NCBI RefSeq assembly: GCF_000015565.1
Contig: NC_008786.1
Location: 4,328,501-4,392,500 of the forward strand
Direction: 5' to 3'
DNA: 64,000 bases
Origin: Verminephrobacter eiseniae EF01-2
GTDB lineage: Bacteria > Pseudomonadota > Gammaproteobacteria > Burkholderiales > Burkholderiaceae_C
Within the stretch, counting starts at the first letter, position 1; every line of letters starts with the position of its first letter. Below, one piece after another: positions 40,052 to 48,874 of the stretch. The notes beneath the pieces were generated by a model, which ran no database searches, was not told the origin of the DNA, and saw only the letters and a list, made by a program, of their open reading frames with translations. Position numbers and translations under genes: made by a program.

Positions 40052-41752
40052 TCACATCCCCGCATAGTTCGGCCCGCCACCGCCTTCTGGTGTCACCCAG
40101 ACGATGTTCTGCGTCGGGTCCTTGATGTCGCAGGTCTTGCAGTGCACGCAGTTTTGGGCGTTGATCTGCAGACGTTGGGCTTGGCCGCCTTGGGTTTCAT
40201 CGGGCACGAATTCGTAGACGCCGGCGGGGCAGTAGCGCGTCTCGGGGCCGGCGTAGCGGGCCAGGTTGGTGCGCACCGGCACGCTCGCGTCCTCGAGCGT
40301 CAGGTGGGCGGGCTGGTTTTCTTCGTGGTTGGTGTTGCTGATGAACACGCTCGCGAGGCGGTCGAAGGTCAGTTTGCCATCGGGCTTGGGGTAGGCGATG
40401 GGCCGGCATTCGGCGGCGGGTCTGAGCCGGGCGTGGTCGGGCTGGTCGCGGTGCAGCGTCCAGGGGATGCGGCCGCGCAGCACCAGTTGCTCCAGGCCGT
40501 TCATCAGCGTGGCCGTGGCCAGGCCGTGTTTGAACCAGTTCTTGAAGTTGCGGTCTTTGTTCAGTTCGGTGTGCAGCCAGCTTTTTCCGAAGGCTTCGGG
40601 GTAGGCGCTGAGTTCGTCGTGCTGGCGGCCGGCGATGATGGCCTCGCAGGCGGCTTGCGCGGCCAGCATGCCGGTTTTGATGGCGGCGTGGCTGCCCTTG
40701 ATGCGGCCCACGTTCAGGTATCCGGCGTCGCAGCCCACCAGTGCGCCGCCCGGGAACACCGTCTTGGGCAGGGCATTGATGCCGCTGGCGTTGATCGCGC
40801 GCGCGCCGTAGGACAGGCGCCTGGCGCTGATCGCGCCGCTGTCGTTCTCGAAGTAGTAGCGGATGTTCGGATGGGTCTTCCAGCGCTGGAATTCCTCGAA
40901 TGGGTCGAGGTAGGGGTTGGTGTAACCCAGGCCGGTCACGAAGCCGACGGCCACCTTGCGCTCTTGCATATGGTAGAGAAAGGCGCCGCCGTAGGTGTCG
41001 CTGGCCATGGGCCAGCCGGCGCTGTGCAGCACGAAGCCGGGTTGGTGGCGTGCGGGGTCGATTTCCCACAATTCCTTGATGCCGATGGCGAAACTTTGCG
41101 GCTCGCGGTCTTGGTCGAGCTGGTAGCGCGCGATCAGTTGGCGCCCCAGGTGGCCGCGTGCGCCTTCGGCGAACACGGTGTATTTGCCCAGCAGTTCCAT
41201 GCCCAACTGAAAGCCCGCCGTGGGCTGGCCGTCCTTGCCCAGACCCAGGTGGCCGGTGGCCACGCCCTTGACCGAGCCGTCGTCGTCGTAGAGCAGTTCG
41301 GCAGCGGGAAAGCCGGGGAAGATCTCCACGCCCAGGGCCTCGGCTTGCTCGGCCAGCCAGCGGGTCACGTCACCCAGGCTCACGATGAAGTTGCCGTGGT
41401 TTTGCGCAAACGGCGGCAGCAGCAGCCGGGGCACGCGAAAGCCCGATTGCCGGCTCAAAAAGACATAGGCATCGTCGGTCACGGGCTGGTTCAACGGGGC
41501 GCCGCGCTGTTTCCAGTCGGGGATCAGTTCGGTCAGCGCCCGGGGGTCCATGATCGCGCCCGACAGGATGTGCGCGCCGGGCGCCGAGCCTTTTTCCAGC
41601 ACCAGCACCGATATCTCCCGGCCTTTTTCCGCCGCCAGTTGCTTGGCGTGGATGGCTGTGGCCAGGCCGCCCGGGCCGGCGCCGACGACCACCAGATCGT
41701 ATTGCATTGATTCGCGGGGCCCATACCGGGCGAGGAGTTCCTGGTTTGTCAT
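40052..41752 (-). CDS. Electron-transfer-flavoprotein:ubiquinone oxidoreductase
   Basis: A 566-residue membrane-associated flavo-iron-sulfur protein that passes electrons from ETF (acyl-CoA and dimethylglycine/sarcosine dehydrogenases) to ubiquinone. FAD motif VVVGAGPGGLATAIHAKQLA near residues 21-40; the C-terminal 4Fe-4S domain carries CPAGVYEF and CVHCKTCDIKDPTQNI ending GGGGPNYAGM, exactly the ETF-QO pattern. Single-subunit length is normal. It is divergent from the SDR gene at 41877 with 124 bp between. It would serve the acyl-CoA-producing pathways. Confidence 0.95.
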   Translation of the reverse strand: MTNQELLARYGPRESMQYDLVVVGAGPGGLATAIHAKQLAAEKGREISVLVLEKGSAPGAHILSGAIMDPRALTELIPDWKQRGAPLNQPVTDDAYVFLSRQSGFRVPRLLLPPFAQNHGNFIVSLGDVTRWLAEQAEALGVEIFPGFPAAELLYDDDGSVKGVATGHLGLGKDGQPTAGFQLGMELLGKYTVFAEGARGHLGRQLIARYQLDQDREPQSFAIGIKELWEIDPARHQPGFVLHSAGWPMASDTYGGAFLYHMQERKVAVGFVTGLGYTNPYLDPFEEFQRWKTHPNIRYYFENDSGAISARRLSYGARAINASGINALPKTVFPGGALVGCDAGYLNVGRIKGSHAAIKTGMLAAQAACEAIIAGRQHDELSAYPEAFGKSWLHTELNKDRNFKNWFKHGLATATLMNGLEQLVLRGRIPWTLHRDQPDHARLRPAAECRPIAYPKPDGKLTFDRLASVFISNTNHEENQPAHLTLEDASVPVRTNLARYAGPETRYCPAGVYEFVPDETQGGQAQRLQINAQNCVHCKTCDIKDPTQNIVWVTPEGGGGPNYAGM

Positions 41753-41876
41753 CGGCGGCTCGGGGCGTTTGATAATGGGGCGACTTCTGCCGTGCAGGTG
41801 TCTGGCTGGCCACCGATTGTATGCACCGGCTACCGATCAGCGAACGACCGTTCCATTTCTTCCAAGGAGTCCCTCA

Positions 41877-42659
41877 ATGGCATACAGCATCGACTTGTCC
41901 GGCCGCGTGGCCTTCATCACCGGCGCCTCCAGCGGCCTGGGCGCGCAGTTTGCCCGCACGCTGGCCCGCGCCGGAGCCGGTGTGGTGCTGGCCAGCCGCC
42001 GGGTGGAGCGGCTCAAGGAACTGCGCGCGCACATCGAGGGCGAGGGCGGCGATGCCCATGTGATCGCACTGGACGTGACCGACCATGACTCGATCAAGTC
42101 CGCCGTGGCCCACGCCGAAACCGAGATGGGCTCGATCGACATTCTGGTCAACAACTCGGGCGTCTCGACCACGCAGCGCATACAGGATGTGCGGCCCGAG
42201 GACTACGACTTCATCTTCAACACCAATGTCCGGGGCGCCTTCTTCGTGGCGCAAGAGGTGGGCAAGCGCATGCTGGCCCGTGCCTGCGGTGCCGCGCCCG
42301 GCAGTTTCACCGGCGGGCGCATCATCAATATCGCCTCGATGGCGGGCCTGAAGGTGTTGCCGCAGATCGGCGCCTACTGCATGAGCAAGGCGGCCGTGGT
42401 GCAGATGACCCGGGCCATGGCCGGGGAATGGGGCAGGTTCGGCATCAACGTCAATGCCATCTGCCCCGGCTACATCGACACCGAGATCAACCACCACCAC
42501 TGGCAGACGGAGCAGGGCCGCAAACTGGTGGCGATGCTGCCGCGCAAGCGCGTGGGCAGCCCCGAAGACCTCGATGCCCTGCTGGTCATGCTGGCCAGCG
42601 ACCAGAGCCATTTCATCAACGGCGCGGTGATCGCGGCCGACGACGGTTTTGCCGTCTGA
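41877..42659 (+). CDS. Short-chain dehydrogenase/reductase
   Basis: A 260-residue classical SDR. Cofactor motif TGASSGLGAQFARTLARAG (near residues 16-22), NNSG motif LVNNSGVSTT, catalytic Ser in NIASMAGLKVLPQIG, and YxxxK in YCMSKAAV. The segment NAICPGYIDTEINHHHW is typical of a subset related to 3-ketoacyl or hydroxyacyl dehydrogenases. The ATG at 41877 is preceded by AAGGAG at about 8 nt. Substrate unknown; the ETF-QO and thioesterase neighbours suggest an acyl-CoA or ketoacyl substrate (inference). Confidence 0.9.
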   Translation: MAYSIDLSGRVAFITGASSGLGAQFARTLARAGAGVVLASRRVERLKELRAHIEGEGGDAHVIALDVTDHDSIKSAVAHAETEMGSIDILVNNSGVSTTQRIQDVRPEDYDFIFNTNVRGAFFVAQEVGKRMLARACGAAPGSFTGGRIINIASMAGLKVLPQIGAYCMSKAAVVQMTRAMAGEWGRFGINVNAICPGYIDTEINHHHWQTEQGRKLVAMLPRKRVGSPEDLDALLVMLASDQSHFINGAVIAADDGFAV

Positions 42660-43006
42660 CCCGAGCGCCGGATGCTGATTCCATTTCCCAATCGTTCGTG
42701 AAAGCGAAGGCCAAGCGCAGACAGTACGAGTGCACGGCAAGCGACGCCGATGAAGTGCACGGATGATTCAGGCATGGAATCCGCTTCGTGCTGCCGTGCA
42801 GCATGCCGGATCCGGGGCCGAACGGGCTGGCCACCGTGCCGTGGAACCATGCCAGCCTCTGCGGTCGGTTCATCGCCAGCGAAGCCCTGTTCGCCCTTCT
42901 ATACTCGTTTTTCCGGAGCGGCCACTGGCCCGTGGCCCGCGCCCGCGCAGTAGGCGGCCACGGCACGGTTCACCGCTGGCATCCTCGCATCCACCAAGGC
43001 ACACCG
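42660..43006. other. 347-bp gap after the SDR gene, with a repeat
   Basis: No gene recognised. It includes the second copy of the 30-bp repeat (42678-42707). A segment of about 105 bp is bounded by GATTCCAT (42677-42684) and its inverse ATGGAATC (42774-42781), which may be a small decayed element. The rest may carry the promoter of the thioesterase gene. Confidence 0.4.
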
Positions 43007-43426
43007 ATGAAGATTGACCTTCCCGAACGCAAGAAGCTGGTTCATGAAATGCGCTTTCCGGTGCGCTGGGGCGACATGGATGCGATGGGCCATGTCAACA
43101 ACACGGTGTATTTCCGCTACCTGGAGACGGCGCGCATCGACTGGATGGTGGCAATGGGCTGCCGCCCGGACCCGGACGGGCAGGGGCCGGTCATCGCCCA
43201 CGCATTTTGCAACTTCTACCACCAGCTCGAATACCCGGCGGATGTGCTGCTGCGGATGTACGTCAGCGACCCGGGGCGCACCACGTTCGAGACCTGGGGC
43301 ACGATGGAGCGGCAAAGCCAGCCCGGCGTGATTTGCGCGGCCGGCGGCGCCACCACCATCTGGGTGGACTTCAGGCAGTCCAAGGCCGTGCCCCTGCCCG
43401 ACTGGATGCGGGCGCTGGTGGAGTGA
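43007..43426 (+). CDS. Hotdog-fold acyl-CoA thioesterase (YbgC/4HBT type)
   Basis: A 139-residue hotdog protein with FPVRWGDMDAMGHVNNTVYFRYLETARIDWM, carrying the catalytic Asp-x-Met/Asp-GHVNN pattern of 4-hydroxybenzoyl-CoA thioesterase-like enzymes. The ATG at 43007 is chosen since upstream frame sequence is not conserved. It follows the SDR at a distance and converges on the IclR gene. Likely hydrolyses small acyl-CoA esters; the exact substrate is unknown. Confidence 0.87.
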   Translation: MKIDLPERKKLVHEMRFPVRWGDMDAMGHVNNTVYFRYLETARIDWMVAMGCRPDPDGQGPVIAHAFCNFYHQLEYPADVLLRMYVSDPGRTTFETWGTMERQSQPGVICAAGGATTIWVDFRQSKAVPLPDWMRALVE

Positions 43427-43489
43427 CCCCCCCCCGCAGCGCCAGCGGGCGCGGGCGCGGGCTTGGGGCGCACGCTGCGGCAAACCCCG

Positions 43490-44302
43490 TCATGGATGCC
43501 ATTGGCCGGGCCGCGCGGACGACGACGCGGGTGACGGCGTGAGCGCCGCGCCGGCGAGCGCATGGGACAGCCGGTTGGCCGCGCCGATCAGGCTCGGCGC
43601 CAGCGCTTGCAGCTTTTTGACCGGCAGGCGCGACGCCGGCCCCGAAATGCACACCGAGCCCAGCAGCCGCCAATGCGGCCCGAACACCGGCGCCGACACG
43701 GTGGCCACGCCCTGCTCGCGCTCGCCAATCGACCAGTGGTAGCCGCGCTGGCGGATCGCCTCGTAGTCGGCGCCTGGCTCGCCCGAGAACGCCAGGATCA
43801 CGCGGCCCGGCGAGCCTTTGTCCAGCGGCAAGCCTTCGCCCATACGCGCATGGTGGCGCAGCGCCTGCGGGCCTTCCACGCGCACCAGGCAGGTACGCAA
43901 CGGGCCCTCGCGCACGTAAAAGGCCGCGCTCTCGCCGCTGGACTGGGTGAGCGCGCGCAATGCCGGCTCCAGGACGTTTTGCACGTCAAACCCGGCCTGG
44001 TAGCGCGCACCGAGCCAGCCCGTTGCCGGCCCCAGGCGCCATGGGCCGTCCTCGCGCTGCACCAGGTAGCCCGCTTGTGCCAGCGTGCGTGCCAGACGCA
44101 GCACCGTGGTCTTGTGCAACGCGCAGCGCTGGCTCAGCACGGCCAGCGACAACTGTGATTCGCCCAAGGCGAAGGCGTCGAGCAGTTGCAGTGCGCGTCT
44201 GACGGAGACGACGGAGACGACGGCGGCGGCAGGGGCTGCTGCGTCGGCCAGGATGGGCGGGGAAGCAGCGCTCGCAGCGCTGCGGCGAAATTGCTTGCTC
44301 AT
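43490..44302 (-). CDS. IclR-family transcriptional regulator
   Basis: A 270-residue IclR protein. The N-terminal winged helix is VRRALQLLDAFALGESQLSLAVLSQRCALHKTTVLRLARTLAQAGYLVQ; the effector domain includes RVEGPQALRHHARMGEGLPLDKGSPGRVILAF and VATVSAPVFGPHWRLLGSVCISGP. An Ala-rich stretch with a short VVSVVSV repeat precedes the HTH. Start ATG 44302, just after a 68-bp repeat. It is divergent from three TctC-type receptors and probably controls them and the downstream enzyme genes (inference). Confidence 0.9.
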   Translation of the reverse strand: MSKQFRRSAASAASPPILADAAAPAAAVVSVVSVRRALQLLDAFALGESQLSLAVLSQRCALHKTTVLRLARTLAQAGYLVQREDGPWRLGPATGWLGARYQAGFDVQNVLEPALRALTQSSGESAAFYVREGPLRTCLVRVEGPQALRHHARMGEGLPLDKGSPGRVILAFSGEPGADYEAIRQRGYHWSIGEREQGVATVSAPVFGPHWRLLGSVCISGPASRLPVKKLQALAPSLIGAANRLSHALAGAALTPSPASSSARPGQWHP

Positions 44303-44305
44303 GGT

Positions 44306-44373
44306 GCGCTCACTGGAGTGCCTGCGACTTCGGCTGCGGGACGAGCGCCTTCGGGTGGCCGCGCGGCGCTCAC
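44306..44373 (-). repeat. 68-bp repeat in front of the iclR start codon
   Basis: Read on the minus strand it begins GTGAGCGCCGCGCGGCC, includes CCCGAAGGCGC and CGCAGCCGAAG, and ends AGTGAGCGC three bases before the iclR ATG. It matches 48807-48874 at roughly 80 percent, in the same orientation relative to the downstream gene. The direct GTGAGCGC repeats at both ends suggest a mobile or duplicated leader module. Confidence 0.7.
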
Positions 44374-44524
44374 TGGCGTATGGAGACCACCCTCCTGCCT
44401 GACGCCGCCCTGCGTTGCGCGCAGCGAAACGCCATTGTATGCAGCGCAACCGGCCCTTACAGTCGCGCCCCCGATGCAGCGCAGCCGGCGCGCATCACGG
44501 TGCACACCACGGAGACCAACGACC

Positions 44525-45574
44525 ATGCCCACCCTGCCCTCTGCGGCCGCGTTTTCTGCGCCTTCCCCACCTTCCCCACGGCTGCGCCCGTTGCGCCCGT
44601 TGCGCCTGTGCGCTGCCGCCTGGCTGGCGCTGGTGCTGGCGGCCCTGCCCGCCGGCAGCCCGCTGGCGCAGCAGGGCTACCCGGGCAAGCCGATCCGCCT
44701 GATCGTTCCGTTCCCGCCGGGCGGCGGCACCGACATGATTGCGCGCACCGTGGCGCAAAAAATGGCCGAGCAGAACCGCTGGAGCGTGGTGGTGGACAAC
44801 CGCCCCGGCGCCGGCGGCAACCTGGGCCTGGGCAGTGCCGCCAAGTCGGCGCCCGATGGCCATACGCTGGTGCTGGGGCAGACCAGCAACCTGGCCATCA
44901 ATCCCGCGCTCTACCCCCAACTGCCCTATGACCCGCTCAAGGACCTGGTGCCGGTGGCGCTGCTGTCGTCCGCGCCCATCGTGATGGCCACGTCCGTGAA
45001 GTCGGCCTTCAAGACCTATGCCGATGTGGTGGCGGCGGCCAGAAAGCAGCCCGATATGGTCACGCTCGGCTATTCCGGCAATGGCACGGTGGCGCATCTG
45101 GCGGGCGAGTTGGCCCAGAACGCTGCCGGCATCCGGCTGCGCCATATTCCGTACAAAGGCGCGGCCCAGGCCATGACGGACCTGGTCGGCGGGCAGATCG
45201 ATCTGTACATGTCTTCCGTGCCCACGCTGCTGGGCCAGGTGCGCAACGGCAAGCTGCGCGCCATCGTGCTCACCTCGGCCCGGCGCTCGGGCCAGTTGCC
45301 GGACACACCCACGCTGGCCGAGTCCGGCTACCCGGGCTTCGATGCGCTGACCTGGTTCGGCATCCTCGCGCCGGCCGGCACGCCCGCCGCCATCGTGCAG
45401 CAGTTGAACCAGGCCATCAACCAGGCGCTGGCGCAGCCCGATGTGGCCGAAAAACTGCGCGCCGAAGGCGGCGAGGTGCTCGGCGGCAGCGCCGAGCGCT
45501 TTGCCGAACTGCTGCGCACCGAGGTCACGCGCTGGGGCAAGATCGTCAAGGACTCGGGGGCCAGCATCGATTGA
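44525..45574 (+). CDS. Bug/TctC-family periplasmic receptor, tandem copy 1
   Basis: A 349-residue extracytoplasmic receptor. An arginine-rich stretch and hydrophobic AAAWLALVLAALPAGSPLAQ form a long signal peptide. The mature start QGYPGKPIRLIVPFPPGGGTDMIARTVAQKM, then VVDNRPGAGGNLGLGSAAKSAPDGHTLVLGQ and IRLRHIPYKGAAQAMTDLVGGQIDLY are classical Bug features. Bug proteins bind carboxylates such as nicotinate, glutamate or tricarboxylates. No TctA or TctB gene is present here, so it probably works with a transporter encoded elsewhere or in sensing. Highly similar to copies 2 and 3. Confidence 0.9.
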   Translation: MPTLPSAAAFSAPSPPSPRLRPLRPLRLCAAAWLALVLAALPAGSPLAQQGYPGKPIRLIVPFPPGGGTDMIARTVAQKMAEQNRWSVVVDNRPGAGGNLGLGSAAKSAPDGHTLVLGQTSNLAINPALYPQLPYDPLKDLVPVALLSSAPIVMATSVKSAFKTYADVVAAARKQPDMVTLGYSGNGTVAHLAGELAQNAAGIRLRHIPYKGAAQAMTDLVGGQIDLYMSSVPTLLGQVRNGKLRAIVLTSARRSGQLPDTPTLAESGYPGFDALTWFGILAPAGTPAAIVQQLNQAINQALAQPDVAEKLRAEGGEVLGGSAERFAELLRTEVTRWGKIVKDSGASID

Positions 45575-45643
45575 GATCGATGGCTCGACTCCTGCGCGCT
45601 GGCCGACGGCTTTCGCTACAGTCGCGCCACGATGCGGTGCCTC

Positions 45644-45803
45644 GTGTCGCGTCACGGATCAGATGTCGTAGGCTGCGCGCAGCCATCGGAGCGCAGCGCA
45701 AGGCGCATCGCTTGCCCATACCGAGCTGTATTGGCAAGCGATGCAACGCCGCGATGCGCTTCGATGGCCAGCGCAGACCGACAGATGATCGGTGACGCGA
45801 CAC
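45644..45803. mobile_element. MITE-like element, copy 2
   Basis: 160 bp, almost identical to the copy at 27082 and bounded by the same 18-bp terminal inverted repeats (one mismatch). It sits between tctC copies 1 and 2. The sequence on both sides resembles the copy 2-copy 3 spacer, which lacks the element, so insertion probably followed the gene duplication. TA is present on the right flank, TC on the left. Confidence 0.85.
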
Positions 45804-45844
45804 TAAGGCGCACCGCGTGATGTTTGCCACAGAGACCAACGACC

Positions 45845-46864
45845 ATGCCGCTTCTTTCGCTTCCCCCGCTTGCACGCCCCCTGCCCCCGCTCCCCCTGCG
45901 CCTGTGCGCTGCCGCCTGGCTGGCGCTGGCGCTGGCGGCCCTGCCCGCCGGCAGCCCGCTGGCGCAGCAGGGCTATCCGGGCAGGCCGATCCGGCTGGTC
46001 GTCCCGTTCCCGCCGGGCAGCGGTTCCGACATCACGGCGCGCACCGTGGCGCAGAAAATGGCCGAGCAGAACCACTGGAGCGTGCTGGTGGACAACCGCC
46101 CCGGCGCCGGCGGCAACCTGGGCGTGGACAGCGTCGCCAAGTCGGCGCCCGATGGCCATACGCTGGTGCTGGGGCAGACCAACAACCTGGCCATCAACCC
46201 CACGCTCTACCCCCAACTGCCTTATGACCCGCTCAAGGACCTGGTGCCGGTGGCGCTGCTGTCGTCCTCGCCCATCGTGCTGGTCACGTCCCTGAAGTCG
46301 GCCTTCAAGACCTATGCCGATGTGGTCACTGCGGCCAGGATGCAGCCCGATACGGTCACGCTGGGGGTTGCCGGCAGCACCGCGCAACTGGCGGGCAAAC
46401 TGGCCGAGAACGCTGCCGGCATCCGGCTGCGCCACATCCCCTACAAAGGCGCAGCCCAGGGCGTGACGGACCTGGTGGGCGGGCAGATCGATTTGTACAT
46501 ATCCTCCGTGCCCACGCTGCTGGGCCAGGTGCGCAACGGCAGGCTGCGCGCGCTGGCGATCACCTCGGCCCGGCGCTCGGGCCAGTTGCCGGACACGCCC
46601 ACGCTGGCCGAGTCCGGCTACCCGGGCTTCGATGTCACGACCTGGTACGGCATCCTCGCTCCGGCGGGCACACCCGCCGCCATCGTGCAGCAGTTGAACC
46701 AGGCCATCAATCAGGCGCTGGCACAGCCCGATGTGGCCGAAAAACTGCGCTCCGAAGGCGGCGAGGTGCTCGGCGGCAGCGCCGAGCGCTTTGCCGAACT
46801 GCTGCGCACCGAGGTGCCGCGCTGGGGCAAGATCGTCAAGGACTCGGGGGCCAGCGTCAATTGA
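45845..46864 (+). CDS. Bug/TctC-family periplasmic receptor, tandem copy 2
   Basis: A 339-residue paralogue of copy 1. Differences cluster in the signal peptide and in ligand-loop positions: PFPPGSGSDITARTV replaces PFPPGGGTDMIARTV, and VTLGVAGSTAQLAGKLAENAAG replaces VTLGYSGNGTVAHLAGELAQNAAG. The rest, including IPYKGAAQGVTDLVGGQIDLY and the C-terminal GGEVLGGSAERFAELLRTEV, is nearly the same. Start ATG 45845 is conserved in position with the other copies (CCACAGAGACCAACGACC upstream, shared by all three). Changes near the ligand loop may alter specificity (inference). Confidence 0.9.
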   Translation: MPLLSLPPLARPLPPLPLRLCAAAWLALALAALPAGSPLAQQGYPGRPIRLVVPFPPGSGSDITARTVAQKMAEQNHWSVLVDNRPGAGGNLGVDSVAKSAPDGHTLVLGQTNNLAINPTLYPQLPYDPLKDLVPVALLSSSPIVLVTSLKSAFKTYADVVTAARMQPDTVTLGVAGSTAQLAGKLAENAAGIRLRHIPYKGAAQGVTDLVGGQIDLYISSVPTLLGQVRNGRLRALAITSARRSGQLPDTPTLAESGYPGFDVTTWYGILAPAGTPAAIVQQLNQAINQALAQPDVAEKLRSEGGEVLGGSAERFAELLRTEVPRWGKIVKDSGASVN

Positions 46865-47023
46865 TATCGATGGATTCCTGCGCGCTAGCCGACGGCTTTC
46901 GCTACAGTCGCGCCACGCTTGCAGCGCCTGCGGCACTGCGTGATGTGCGATGCCTTCGGCGCACCGCGTGTCATGCGGCACCGAAGGCGCACAGTGTGCT
47001 GTTCGCCACGGAGACCCACGACC

Positions 47024-48028
47024 ATGCTGCCTTCCCTGCTTTTGCCGCTTTCGCGCCCGCTGCGCCTGTGCGCCGCCGCCTGGCTCGGGCTGGCGCTGGC
47101 GGCCCTGCCCGCCGGCAGCCCGCTGGCGCAACAGGGCTATCCGGGCAAGCCGATCCGGCTGGTGGTGCCGTTTCTGGCCGGCGGCGGGCCTGACATGACG
47201 GCGCGCACCGTGGCGCAAAAAATGGCCGAGCACAACGGCTGGAGCGTGCTGGTGGACAACCGCCCCGGTGCCAGCGGCAACCTGGGCGTGGACAGCGTCG
47301 CCAAGTCGGCGCCCGATGGCCATACGCTGGTGCTGGGGCAGACCAGCAACCTGGCCATCAATCCCGCGCTCTACCCCGAACTGCCCTATGACCCGCTCAA
47401 GGACCTGGTGCCGGTGGCGCTGGTGTCATCCTCGCCGATGGTGCTGGTCACGCACCCGAAGTCGGCCTTCAAGACCTACGCCGACGTGGTCGCGGCAGCC
47501 AGGATGCAGCCCGACACGATCACACTGGGGTTTTCCGGCAGCACCGCGCATCTGGCGGGCAATCTGGCCGAGAACGCTGCCGGCATCCAACTGCGCCACA
47601 TCCCCTACAAAGGCGCAGCCCAGGGCATGACGGACCTGGTGGGTGGGCAGATCGATCTGTACCTGTCATCCGTGACCACGCTGCTGGGCCAGGTGCGCAA
47701 CGGCAAGCTGCGCGCCATCGTGCTCACCTCGGCCCGGCGCTCGGGCCAGTTGCCGGACACACCCACGCTGGCCGAGTCCGGCTACCCGGGCTTCGATGCC
47801 GTGACCTGGTACGGCATCCTCGCGCCGGCCGGCACGCCCGCCGCCATCGTGCAGCAGTTGAACCGGGCCATCAACCAGGCGCTGGCGCAGCCCGATGTGG
47901 CCGAGAAACTGCGCTCCGAAGGCGGCGAGGTGCTCGGCGGCAGCGCCGAGCGCTTTGCCGAACTGCTGCGCACCGAGGTCACGCGCTGGGGCAAGATCGT
48001 CAAGGACTCGGGGGCCAGCATGAACTGA
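47024..48028 (+). CDS. Bug/TctC-family periplasmic receptor, tandem copy 3
   Basis: A 334-residue paralogue. Signal peptide LCAAAWLGLALAALPAGSPLAQ; mature start QGYPGKPIRLVVPFLAGGGPDMTARTV, different from copies 1 and 2 in the GGG loop. The remaining sequence is close to both. The preceding 159-bp spacer repeats the motif CGACGGCTTTCGCTACAGTC seen after copy 1, supporting unequal crossing-over of a gene-plus-leader unit. It is followed by the RraA-like gene after 86 bp, probably in one transcript. Confidence 0.9.
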   Translation: MLPSLLLPLSRPLRLCAAAWLGLALAALPAGSPLAQQGYPGKPIRLVVPFLAGGGPDMTARTVAQKMAEHNGWSVLVDNRPGASGNLGVDSVAKSAPDGHTLVLGQTSNLAINPALYPELPYDPLKDLVPVALVSSSPMVLVTHPKSAFKTYADVVAAARMQPDTITLGFSGSTAHLAGNLAENAAGIQLRHIPYKGAAQGMTDLVGGQIDLYLSSVTTLLGQVRNGKLRAIVLTSARRSGQLPDTPTLAESGYPGFDAVTWYGILAPAGTPAAIVQQLNRAINQALAQPDVAEKLRSEGGEVLGGSAERFAELLRTEVTRWGKIVKDSGASMN

Positions 48029-48114
48029 CTCCTCGTTTCCCGTTCCTGCGCAGCGGCCGACCACTTCACCCTTTCGTACCCTCTGCCCTTTCTTTTCACC
48101 GGAGATGCAACGCC

Positions 48115-48810
48115 ATGGACCAACTTCCCGCCATCATTCGTGACTTCGAGCGCGTCAGCGCCGACCTCGTCGAACAAGCCGCAGCCTTCCAGGCCGCCAT
48201 TCTTTCCGACGTGGCGGGCCGGCGCGGCACCATGCATGGCCGCGTGGCGCCGGTGCACGAGCGCATGCAGCTTGCCGGCCCGGCCTTCACCGTCGAAGTG
48301 CGCCCCGGCGACAACCTGATGATCCATGCGGCGGTTGCGCTGGCCCGGCCCGGGGATGTGCTGGTCATCGACGGCCGGGGCGATCAGACCGTCGCGCTGA
48401 TGGGCACCCTGATGCTCAGCGCCTGCAAGCAGCGGGGTCTGGCGGGCGTGGTGGTCGATGCCGCGATCCGTGACCGGCTCGATGTGCTGGCGCTGGACTT
48501 TGCCGTGTTCAGCGTGGGCTTCAACCCCGCAGGGCCGACCAAGCTGGTGCCTGGCCGCATCAACCACCCGATATCGGCCGGTGGCGTGGTGGTCCATCCG
48601 GGCGACCTGATCGTTGGCGATGCCGATGGCGTGGTGGTCATCGAGCGCGCCAAGGCCCCGGCGTTGATGGCGCTGGCCCGAAACAAGGTGGCCGAAGAAG
48701 CCGCGCGCATCCAGGCCATTGCCCGGGGCGATACCTCCGCCCCATGGCTGCCGGCCGCGCTCAAGGCAGCCGGGGTGATACAGCAGGGGCAGGAAGGGCA
48801 GTTCCCGTGA
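48115..48810 (+). CDS. RraA/HMG aldolase-like protein
   Basis: A 231-residue protein of the RraA family, which includes 4-hydroxy-4-methyl-2-oxoglutarate/4-carboxy-4-hydroxy-2-oxoadipate aldolases and the RNase E inhibitor RraA. Motifs: RMQLAGPAFTVEVRPGDNLMIHAAV, GDVLVIDGRGDQTVALMGTLM, GVVVDAAIRDRLDV and PGDLIVGDADGVVVIE. The conserved RD (in AAIRDR) and the GDxxGDxDG-like metal site favour an aldolase/decarboxylase. With receptors upstream and a 2-hydroxyacid dehydrogenase downstream, an oxo- or hydroxy-tricarboxylate pathway is plausible (inference). RraA itself would be shorter (about 160). Confidence 0.82.
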   Translation: MDQLPAIIRDFERVSADLVEQAAAFQAAILSDVAGRRGTMHGRVAPVHERMQLAGPAFTVEVRPGDNLMIHAAVALARPGDVLVIDGRGDQTVALMGTLMLSACKQRGLAGVVVDAAIRDRLDVLALDFAVFSVGFNPAGPTKLVPGRINHPISAGGVVVHPGDLIVGDADGVVVIERAKAPALMALARNKVAEEAARIQAIARGDTSAPWLPAALKAAGVIQQGQEGQFP

Positions 48811-48874
48811 GCGCTGCACGGCCGCCCGAAGGCGCCCGCACCGCAGCCGAAGCGAAGGTACCCCGGTGAGCGCC
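48807..48874 (+). repeat. 68-bp repeat containing the start of the 2-hydroxyacid dehydrogenase gene
   Basis: The second copy of the repeat at 44306-44373. It begins at GTGAGCGC, overlaps the rraA-like stop codon, includes CCCGAAGGCGCCCGC and CGCAGCCGAAG, and ends with GGTGAGCGCC. That final GTG at 48866 is the start codon of the next gene. So the repeat fills the whole space between two genes and supplies the start. Confidence 0.7.

Noticed and set aside
45571..45875. Small open frames of 60-110 codons in both strands at the MITE copies
   Set aside because: They arise from the repeated palindromic element, appear in similar form at all three copies, and show no domain or ribosome site.
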